A DNA stretch of 9,475 nucleotides from Oscillospiraceae bacterium (GTDB lineage Bacteria > Bacillota > Clostridia > Oscillospirales > Oscillospiraceae), in contig JAEFAK010000061.1 of the NCBI GenBank assembly GCA_016287555.1, forward strand, positions 1-9,475, read 5' to 3'. The notes below the pieces were generated by a model. The model saw only the letters and a program-made list of their open reading frames with translations, had not been told where the DNA came from and did not search any database. The number at the start of each line of letters is the position of its first letter. Positions within the stretch are counted from its first letter, which is position 1. This document shows, in pieces, positions 1 to 5,087 of the stretch. A program made the position numbers and the translations under genes.

Positions 1-1
1 C

Positions 2-1066
2 AACAACGCCTACACGATCCTGCCCGCGGCGCTGTGGTGCGCGATCAACAACGGCGTCAATCCCTTCTCCTTCCCGCCGCGTCCCGACGGCAAGAAGAAC
101 ACCAAGCCCACCGGCGTCCAGTGCGGCTATCTCTATGAGATGACCAGCATGCAGCAGGTGCTCGACGCCTACAAGGCGCAGATGGACTACTTCACCAAGT
201 GGCAGGTCAGCATGATCAACTGCTACGAGTACCTCTACGGCATCAACAACCCGCTGCCCCTCCTCTCCGCGACGATGACCGGCTGCCTCGAGAGCGGCAA
301 GGACGTCCTCTGGGGCGGCGCGAAGTACAACGGCGCCGGCAACTCCAGCATCGGCCACGGCACCGTGGCGGACAGCCTGAACATCATCGACCAGGTCTGC
401 TTCCGCGACAAGATCTGCACCACCCGCGAGCTTTACGACGCCCTGATCAACGACTGGGAGGGCTATGAGGACCTCCGCCAGTACATCGTCGGCCGCTGCA
501 GCCACTTCGGCAACAACGATCCCGAGGCGGACAAGTACCTCAAGTTCGTCGCCGACACCTATTCCGAGGCCATAACCCGCGGCGTCAGCGCCCGCGGCTG
601 CCACTGGTCCGCCGGCTGCTGGCCCGTCACGCTCAATGTCGTCTACGGCGGCTGGTGCGCCGCCACGCCCGACGGCAGAAAGTACGGCGCGCCGCTCTCC
701 GACGGCATCTCCCCGGTGCAGTCCATGGATAAGAACGGCCCCTTCGCGACGATAAACTCCATCCTCAAGTTCGACCAGTCCAACTATGCCAACGGCACCC
801 TCTGCAACATGAAGTTCCACCCGACCGCCCTGCAGGGCGCCGAGGGCGACAAGAAGCTCCGCGCCGTCATGGAGACGTATTTCCGCGGCGGCGGCATGGA
901 ACTGCAGATAAACGTCGTCTCCGCCGAGACGCTGCGCGCCGCCCAGAAGAACCCGAAGGAGTATCAGGACCTCGTCGTCCGCATCGCGGGCTTCTCGGCC
1001 TACTTCGTCGAGGTCTACAAGGCCGCGCAGGACGACCTCATCCGCAGGACGGAGCTCAGCGTATGA
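2..1066 (+). CDS. Glycyl-radical enzyme (pyruvate formate-lyase family), C-terminal part, 5' end outside window
   Basis: Reading frame 2 is open from the first bases to TGA at 1064-1066, giving 354 residues. The gene is cut by the window edge, so the methionine at 140 is internal. The C-terminus has the glycyl-radical loop VRIAGFSAYF, with the radical glycine at fragment residue 330, 24 residues before the end, where the family places it. The motif GGAKYN followed by GHGTVADSLN, and YGAPLSDGISP, are typical of the PFL-like barrel. The thiyl cysteine normally lies about 330-370 residues before the glycine, so it falls just upstream of the window. Such enzymes are cytoplasmic, O2-sensitive and do radical dehydration, decarboxylation or C-C, C-N or C-S cleavage. 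The active-site loop is missing, so the substrate cannot be named. The next gene is its activase, with a 4 bp overlap. Confidence 0.93.
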   Translation, partial: NNAYTILPAALWCAINNGVNPFSFPPRPDGKKNTKPTGVQCGYLYEMTSMQQVLDAYKAQMDYFTKWQVSMINCYEYLYGINNPLPLLSATMTGCLESGKDVLWGGAKYNGAGNSSIGHGTVADSLNIIDQVCFRDKICTTRELYDALINDWEGYEDLRQYIVGRCSHFGNNDPEADKYLKFVADTYSEAITRGVSARGCHWSAGCWPVTLNVVYGGWCAATPDGRKYGAPLSDGISPVQSMDKNGPFATINSILKFDQSNYANGTLCNMKFHPTALQGAEGDKKLRAVMETYFRGGGMELQINVVSAETLRAAQKNPKEYQDLVVRIAGFSAYFVEVYKAAQDDLIRRTELSV

Positions 1067-2010
1067 TCACCGGCCGCCTCTACGATATCCAGGGCTTTTC
1101 CGTCCAGGACGGGCCCGGCATACGCACGACGGCGTTCCTCAAGGGCTGCCCGCTGCGCTGCCCGTGGTGCCACAGCCCGGAGTCGCAGGCCTTCTATAAG
1201 CAACTGAGCTGGATGAGCATGCGCTGCCTCGGTATCGACGCCTGCCGCTCCCGCTGCATAAACGCCTGCCCCAAGGGCGCCATCGAGGAGGGCGAGAGCC
1301 GCACCGACGTCGCCACCGGCGACGAGCTGCGCATGGTCCACGTCAAGCGCGATATCTGCGACAACTGCGGCGAGTGCACCGAAAAGTGCTACGCCGAGGC
1401 GCTGACCCTCTGCGGGAAGGACTACACGCCCGAGGAGCTCGTCGCGAGGCTTCTGCAGGATAAAAACTTCTTCGAGACCTCCGGCGGCGGAGTGACCATC
1501 TCCGGCGGCGAGCCGCTCAGCCAGATAGACTTCACCGAGGCGGTCCTGAAGGGCCTGAAGGAAAACGGCATCCACACCGCCCTCGATACGACGGGCTTCG
1601 CCCCCTGGGAGACGCTCGAGCGCACGCTGCCGTACGTCGACCTCTATCTCTACGACCTCAAGCACATGGACAGCGAAAAGCACAGGTCCGTCGTCGGCGT
1701 CCCCAATGAGCAGATAAAGGCCAATGCCAAGCTGCTCGCTGAGGCGGGCAAGTCCCTGCAGGTGCGCATCCCCGTCATCCCCATGTTCAACGACGACGAG
1801 GCGAACATCCGCGCCACGGCGGAGTTCTGCGCCGCGCTCGGCAAGGCCGTGACGGTCGTGCAGCTCCTGCCGTACCACAACATGGGCGTCATGAAATATC
1901 TGCGCATCAGCGACGGGAAGCCCCTCGAGGCGACGCCGCCGAGCGACGAAAAAATGGAAAAGCTCCGCACGATCATGGAGTCCTACGGCTTGAACGTAAC
2001 GATACACTGA
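1063..2010 (+). CDS. Glycyl-radical enzyme activase (radical SAM) with two added Fe-S cluster motifs
   Basis: This 315-residue protein reductively cleaves S-adenosylmethionine and places the radical on the glycine of the enzyme encoded just upstream. The N-terminus FSVQDGPGIRTTAFLKGC is the family signature. The radical-SAM cluster motif CX3CX2C is C29, C33 and C36, and the SAM-binding GGE is at 148-150. Between them sits a ferredoxin-like insert: C55, C61, C65 and C69P, then a classic CX2CX2CX3C at C99, C102, C105 and C109. PFL activase lacks this insert; activases of the dehydratase, decarboxylase and fumarate-adding classes have it. The ATG at 1063 overlaps the upstream TGA as ATGA, which points to translational coupling and fixes the start. 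An intrinsic terminator follows 25 bp after the stop. The partner's substrate is unknown, so no gene symbol is given. Confidence 0.95.
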   Translation: MITGRLYDIQGFSVQDGPGIRTTAFLKGCPLRCPWCHSPESQAFYKQLSWMSMRCLGIDACRSRCINACPKGAIEEGESRTDVATGDELRMVHVKRDICDNCGECTEKCYAEALTLCGKDYTPEELVARLLQDKNFFETSGGGVTISGGEPLSQIDFTEAVLKGLKENGIHTALDTTGFAPWETLERTLPYVDLYLYDLKHMDSEKHRSVVGVPNEQIKANAKLLAEAGKSLQVRIPVIPMFNDDEANIRATAEFCAALGKAVTVVQLLPYHNMGVMKYLRISDGKPLEATPPSDEKMEKLRTIMESYGLNVTIH

Positions 2011-2035
2011 GCAGAAAAAGGCATAATATCAGATC

Positions 2036-2070
2036 AAAAGCCGCCGATACAGCATCGGCGGCTTTTCCTT
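2036..2070 (+). terminator. Intrinsic terminator of the glycyl-radical enzyme/activase operon
   Basis: A perfect stem GCCGCCGAT (2040-2048) / ATCGGCGGC (2054-2062) has a 5-nt loop. It is extended by AAAA (2036-2039) pairing with TTTT (2063-2066), giving 13 bp in total, and the tract reads TTTTCCTT after the GC-rich stem. It lies 25 bp beyond the activase stop. The A-tract on the left may let it work weakly in the other direction too. Confidence 0.9.
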
Positions 2071-2075
2071 ATAAA

Positions 2076-2236
2076 GGCTTCCCCCTCGGGGGCGTCCACG
2101 CCGAGCGCCGCCTGTAGCGGGAGGAGCGAGGCGCGGACGGCGCAGCGGTCGAAAAACGCAAGGATAAGCGCAAGCCCGAAGCGTTTTTCGGGCACCGCAA
2201 GAGGATAGCTGTCAGCGGAGCTGACTGAAGATGGGG
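2076..2236. repeat. Compound palindromic intergenic repeat element
   Basis: This non-coding stretch is almost entirely inverted repeats. In order: CCCCC/GGGGG hairpin (2081-2092); CGTCCACGCC (2093-2102) pairing 9/10 with GGCGCGGACG (2130-2139), enclosing a small CCGC/GCGG hairpin (2108-2120); CGAAAAACGC (2150-2159) perfectly matched by GCGTTTTTCG (2181-2190), with GCGGT (2145-2149) and ACCGC (2194-2198) extending that stem across a bulge; and GTCAGC/GCTGAC (2211-2225) with a 3-nt loop. The outer pieces, a GGCTTCCCCC-type start and an AGCTGTCAGC...GCTGACTGA end, resemble a small repeat I remember from clostridial genomes, here apparently interrupted by about 115 bp. Family identity is from memory. 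It could be a MITE-like element or a structured RNA. Confidence 0.6.
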
Positions 2237-2280
2237 TATATCAGCGCATATCGCGCCGCCGGATACGGGGGACGAAGGTT

Positions 2281-2373
2281 CGGAGCGACATGGGCGTCGC
2301 TCCCTACGCGGAGGTTTCCAGACCTTGCCGCATCTGCGGGGTGCGCGTAGGGCGCGATGCCCTCATCGCGCCG
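2281..2373. repeat. Pair of inverted, tagged hairpin repeats next to the hydrolase remnant
   Basis: Two hairpins face each other. The left one is GGAGCGAC (2282-2289) / GTCGCTCC (2296-2303), ending in the tag CCCTAC (2302-2307). The right one begins with GTAGGG (2347-2352), the reverse complement of that tag, and has a 9 bp stem GGCGCGATG (2351-2359) / CATCGCGCC (2364-2372). Between them are two more small hairpins: AGGTT/GACCT-type (2312-2325, with one G-T pair) and CCGCA/TGCGG (2328-2339). The order tag-in, hairpins, tag-out makes the 93 bp a mirror-like unit. Hydrolase-like coding sequence begins directly after it. Confidence 0.6.
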
Positions 2374-3026
2374 ACGTTCATGATCGACCCGGAGACGGCG
2401 GGGCTCCCCCTCCTGCTCTACGGACACAGCATGGGCGCGTGGGCTGCCGCGGCCGTCCTCGGGAGGACGGGGGCTGCGGGCGCGGTCTGCGTCGCGGGCT
2501 TCGACGCGCCGCTCGATACGGTGCGCTTTTTCATGCGCCGCTTCGGCGGAGCCCCGGCGCTGCTCGGCTTTCCGCTCGTGCGCCTGCTGGGCCGCCTGAC
2601 CTTCGGGAGGGAGAGCAACGTCTCCGCGCTGCGGGCAGTAAACGCGACGGACAAGCCCGTGCTCATCGTCCACGGCAGCGCAGACGATGTAGTTCCCGAC
2701 GATATCAGCCTCTTTGCCCGCGCGGGCGAGCTGACCAATCCCAATGCGTGCGCCCTGCTCGTCGCGGACGAATACAGGGGGACGCACTCGGCCGCATGGC
2801 TGACGCGCGAGGCGGCGCGCTGCCTGCTTGCCCACAGGGCGGAGCTTTCCGCCTGCGCTCTGAGAAAAAGCGGCGCGAATTCCTTCTCCGGCTCGACAGG
2901 AGACCGCTCGCCCGCCTCGACGAGGGCTTCATGCGCGAGGTGCTCCGCTTTTTCAGCTTCGCGGCGGAAAGATCGAAGCTTTCCCCCGAAGGGGGAGACA
3001 AAAAAAGACCCGCCCGTGCCGGATAA
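2374..3026 (+). pseudogene. Alpha/beta hydrolase remnant, N-terminus lost and C-terminus frameshifted
   Basis: The conceptual protein begins inside the fold: LLLYGHSMGAW carries the nucleophile elbow (Ser codon 2428-2430), HGSADDVVP the acid (Asp 2683-2685) and RGTHS the histidine (2785-2787). All three triad residues remain, but the first strands and the oxyanion-hole segment that should precede the elbow are missing; palindromic repeats end at 2373 where that part should be. The first frame stays hydrolase-like to about 2853. The expected C-terminal helices (DEGFMREVLRFFSFAAER) continue in another frame to TAA at 3024-3026. A shift equal to one lost base or two gained bases around 2851-2862 explains this. 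Similarity seems to end near 2977, at the next hairpin. The open frame from ATG 2290 crosses repeat sequence and has no good ribosome site, so I do not accept it as a gene. Unlike the neighbouring hydrolases, the remnant points rightward. Confidence 0.75.
2981..2997. repeat. C5/G5 hairpin at the end of the hydrolase remnant
   Basis: TTCCCCC (2981-2987) and GGGGGAG (2991-2997) form a short stem with the loop GAA. It resembles the CCCCC-TC-GGGGG hairpin at 2081-2092, so related short palindromes bracket the damaged hydrolase. It also lies just beyond the T-tract of the leftward terminator. Confidence 0.5.
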
Positions 3027-3037
3027 GCACGGGCGGG
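2999..3037 (-). terminator. Intrinsic terminator of the leftward operon
   Basis: A perfect 11 bp stem, GCACGGGCGGG (3027-3037) and CCCGCCCGTGC (3009-3019), has a 7-nt loop. Read leftward, it is followed by TCTTTTTTTG (3008-2999). It starts 21 bp after the stop of the last zinc-ribbon gene, so it should end transcription of the whole leftward set. Confidence 0.92.
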
Positions 3038-3058
3038 AATATTTGCTTTATGGGGCGA

Positions 3059-3589
3059 TCAGGCGTATTCGGCGATGAGTCCGATGACCACGATCAGGCA
3101 GATGACGGTCATGATGATGCCGACGATGAGGCCTATCGTCGCGAGGATCTTGCCGACCTTCGCGGGCCCGTAGAGCTGGCCGGCGGCGGCGCGGAAGGCC
3201 TTCGCCTTGCCGAGGCCGATAGCCGAGAAGATGATGCCGAGGAAGCTCAGATAGAAGGTGCAGGCGAAGATTATGCCGAGGATGCCGAAGGTCAGGGCGG
3301 GCTTGCCGCTGACGCCCGGATTCGGAGCGGGCTGGGCATAATAGGTCGGCTGTTGGTACTGCGGCTGCTGATACTGCGGCTGCTGGTACTGGGGCTGCTG
3401 ATACTGGGGCTGCTGCGGCGCGGCATAGACCGGCTGCTGCTGGGGAGCCTCGTAAGCGGGCTGCTGGGGAGCCTCATAGACGGGCTGCTCGGGCTGAGGA
3501 GCGGGCTCGGCGGCAACGGCGGCGTTTCCGCAGTTGATGCAGAACTTCGCGCCCTCGGGAATCTCGGCTCCGCATTTGGTGCATATCAT
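3059..3589 (-). CDS. Zinc-ribbon membrane protein with Pro-Gln-Tyr tandem repeats
   Basis: The 176-residue product starts with a zinc ribbon (C3, C6, C17, C20), which likely binds one Zn2+. A Pro/Gln/Tyr/Ala-rich linker (about residues 28-92) follows and includes four perfect copies of PQYQQ at 61-80. Two hydrophobic segments come last (about 99-125 and 145-172), joined by a short basic stretch. The ribbon is probably cytoplasmic and the linker disordered. The SD TAAAGGAG (3600-3607) lies about 10 bp before the ATG and supports the start. The protein is paralogous to the gene immediately upstream: both share ACTF and the identical 11-residue SFLGIIFSAIG in the first membrane segment. It has its own promoter and is followed by the operon terminator. 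Such 'zinc-ribbon plus DUF4190-like' proteins have no settled function; signalling or scaffolding is only a guess. Confidence 0.88.
   Translation of the reverse strand: MICTKCGAEIPEGAKFCINCGNAAVAAEPAPQPEQPVYEAPQQPAYEAPQQQPVYAAPQQPQYQQPQYQQPQYQQPQYQQPTYYAQPAPNPGVSGKPALTFGILGIIFACTFYLSFLGIIFSAIGLGKAKAFRAAAGQLYGPAKVGKILATIGLIVGIIMTVICLIVVIGLIAEYA
3350..3409 (-). repeat. Four tandem 15-bp repeats encoding PQYQQ
   Basis: Four successive 15-bp units inside the zinc-ribbon gene encode PQYQQ four times, with only silent differences such as CAA versus CAG and TAC versus TAT. A degenerate fifth unit (PTYYA) follows. The array keeps frame, so gain or loss of units would change linker length without disrupting the protein. 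Confidence 0.85.
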
Positions 3590-3641
3590 TTCAAGACATC
3601 TCCTTTATGATTTGATGCGGTCTGCTGTCTTTCTGTCATTC

Positions 3642-3670
3642 AGTATAGCGCACGGCGCGCCGTCATGCAA
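3642..3670 (-). promoter_or_regulatory. Sigma-A-type promoter for the last zinc-ribbon gene, with palindromic spacer
   Basis: On the minus strand, TTGCAT (3670-3665) and TATACT (3647-3642) are 17 bp apart. The -10 matches the TATAAT consensus at 5 of 6 positions and the -35 at 3 of 6. It would start transcripts near 3635, giving a leader of about 45 nt with the SD. The spacer holds a perfect 12 bp palindrome, ACGGCGCGCCGT (3652-3663), a possible operator. The promoter lies in the 89 bp gap between the two zinc-ribbon genes, the longest gap in the leftward set. Confidence 0.6.
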
Positions 3671-3678
3671 ATGTTTTT

Positions 3679-4092
3679 TCAGAAGATGTAGGACCAGTCG
3701 ACCTCGCGCCCTATAAAGACGATCATAGCGATGATGAATATGAAATAGAGTACGCAGAGGACCGTCAGCGCGATGCCGACGCCGAGGCCGACCTTCGAGA
3801 GGATGCCGCCGACCTTGACCTTCGTCGAATACGCCGCGCCGGAATTGAGGTAAGCGCGGTGCTTCTTCATGCCGATGGCCGAGAAGATGATGCCGAGGAA
3901 GCTGCCGAAGAAGGTGCATGCGCAGGCGAGGCCGACGATGCCCCATACCAGGACGTTAGTCGGCGAGACCGGCGCCTGGACGACGGGCTGCGCGGCATAG
4001 ACGGGCGTCAGCGGCTCGGTCTGGGAGGCGCCGCACTTGAGGCAGAATCCGGAATCATCGGGTATCTCGGCGCCGCAGGAAATACAATACAT
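3679..4092 (-). CDS. Zinc-ribbon membrane protein, shorter paralogue
   Basis: This 137-residue protein has the same plan as its downstream neighbour: a zinc ribbon (C3, C6, C17, C20), a short Pro/Val/Gln linker (about 25-46) without PQYQQ repeats, and two hydrophobic segments (about 47-75 and 96-127). At DNA level, 3878-3903 is identical to 3222-3247 over 26 bases, which fits a tandem duplication. The stop codon of the upstream hydrolase ends 2 bp before the ATG, and the SD AAGGAG (about 4103-4108) lies inside that gene's 3' end, so the two are probably co-translated. The function is unknown; the ribbon and membrane anchor suggest a membrane-associated regulator or complex component. Confidence 0.88.
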   Translation of the reverse strand: MYCISCGAEIPDDSGFCLKCGASQTEPLTPVYAAQPVVQAPVSPTNVLVWGIVGLACACTFFGSFLGIIFSAIGMKKHRAYLNSGAAYSTKVKVGGILSKVGLGVGIALTVLCVLYFIFIIAMIVFIGREVDWSYIF

Positions 4093-4094
4093 GT

Positions 4095-5048
4095 TTATCG
4101 CTCTCCTTTTTCAGTTTCTATTTTGCTTTCGATGAAGGCTTCTATCGCCGCGTCGTATTTTTCCGGCGCGTTTATGCGAAGGCGCGAATGCGCCCCGCGC
4201 GCGAACCATACGAGAACCTTGTCCTTCGAGCCGCAGAGCCCGTAGAGACGCTCGGCCTCCTTGGGCAGGGAGTAGACGTCCTCGCGGCTGTGGAGGAACA
4301 AAATGGGCTTTTTGAGCCCGGAGATGCGCTTTATCGGCCCGTCCGAGACGACGTTCGCCCCGGAGAAGACGCGGATATAGAGCATCGTCAGATAAAGCAG
4401 CGGGAAGGGGGGGCGGTGGTCCTCTATCATGTGGTTTTTGAAGGATTCATAGAACGTCGGATACATGCCGTCGGCGACCATGCCGGCTATCGAAGGCGGG
4501 CAGTCCGGGCTCGTCAGCGCGAAGAGCGCCGCCGAGGAGCCTATGCATATCCCGTGCAGGACGACGCGCTCGTTGCCGAGCTCATCCGTCAGCAGGCGGC
4601 TCCATTTGATGAGGTCGCGGTATTCCTTATAGCCGAGCGAGCAGAATCTGCCCTCGCTCAGCCCGTGGGAGCGGTTGTCTATGACGAGGACGTTGCAGCC
4701 GGCGGCCCTGTAGGGCTCGGCGAAATAATATGAGTAGAGCAGCGATTCCATGCGGCCGGGGATGATGATCGCCGCCGTTTTCCCGCCGAAATCGAAATAT
4801 TCGCCGGCGAGACGGAACCCGTCCGACGTGATCGTCACCTCGCGTGAGCGGGACTTGTGCTCCTCGTTCCAGGCGACGCCGATATCGAACATGCGCCTGT
4901 ACTCCTCGTCGTCGGGGATGGAGCATTCGCGGCCCCATTTATCGGGCTTCGTGCGCACGAGCAGCGTCGAATAGAGGATCGCCGCGAGCACGAACCACGG
5001 CGCGATCCCCAGCAGGAACACGGCGCCGGCTATGATCCAGAAAACCAT
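4095..5048 (-). CDS. Membrane-anchored alpha/beta hydrolase with cysteine nucleophile elbow
   Basis: The 317-residue protein begins with one hydrophobic anchor (about residues 3-30), followed by an alpha/beta hydrolase domain. Visible fold landmarks are IIIPGRMES (93-101, oxyanion-hole turn), DNRSHGLSEG (124-133), the elbow GICIG (166-170), HSREDVYSLP (253-262, Asp257) and GAHS (285-288, His287). The elbow has Cys168 where most relatives have Ser, giving a Cys-Asp-His triad like that of dienelactone hydrolase. Overall it resembles the N-terminally anchored Bem46/ABHD13-like group. The substrate is unknown; an acyl ester or thioester fits the lipid-kinase neighbours, by inference. The SD AAAGGAG sits before the ATG. 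The gene follows fakA after 39 bp and precedes the zinc-ribbon gene by 2 bp. Confidence 0.9.
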   Translation of the reverse strand: MVFWIIAGAVFLLGIAPWFVLAAILYSTLLVRTKPDKWGRECSIPDDEEYRRMFDIGVAWNEEHKSRSREVTITSDGFRLAGEYFDFGGKTAAIIIPGRMESLLYSYYFAEPYRAAGCNVLVIDNRSHGLSEGRFCSLGYKEYRDLIKWSRLLTDELGNERVVLHGICIGSSAALFALTSPDCPPSIAGMVADGMYPTFYESFKNHMIEDHRPPFPLLYLTMLYIRVFSGANVVSDGPIKRISGLKKPILFLHSREDVYSLPKEAERLYGLCGSKDKVLVWFARGAHSRLRINAPEKYDAAIEAFIESKIETEKGER

Positions 5049-5064
5049 GCTTTCTCCTTTGTGA

Positions 5065-5083
5065 CCGCCGCCTCGCGCGGCGG
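5065..5083 (-). other. GC hairpin between fakA and the hydrolase gene
   Basis: CCGCCGC (5065-5071) and GCGGCGG (5077-5083) form a 7 bp stem with a 5-nt loop in the 39 bp gap. No T-tract follows leftward, so it is not a normal intrinsic terminator. It could stabilise or process the mRNA, tuning hydrolase and zinc-ribbon output against fakA. Confidence 0.45.
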
Positions 5084-5087
5084 CAGT

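Noticed and set aside
140..1066. Start of the glycyl-radical enzyme at ATG 140
   Set aside because: The frame is open to the window start and the upstream residues continue the family sequence, so the true start lies outside.
1015..2007. A 330-codon minus-strand open frame
   Set aside because: It is antisense to the radical-SAM activase and has no recognisable motif.
2290..3078. Intact 262-residue hydrolase starting at ATG 2290
   Set aside because: The first ~28 residues are translated palindromic repeat, there is no fitting ribosome site, and the C-terminal ~75 residues after the frameshift are unlike any hydrolase while another frame continues the fold.
3350..3420. CRISPR-like direct repeats
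   Set aside because: The 15-bp units are contiguous, lack spacers and encode protein repeats in frame.
3050..3610. Plus-strand open frame with a leucine-rich repeat-like stretch
   Set aside because: The LLxLxLL pattern is the complement of the PQYQQ repeat array in the zinc-ribbon gene.
5065..5083. Intrinsic terminator between fakA and the hydrolase gene
   Set aside because: A hairpin is present but no T-tract follows on the minus strand.
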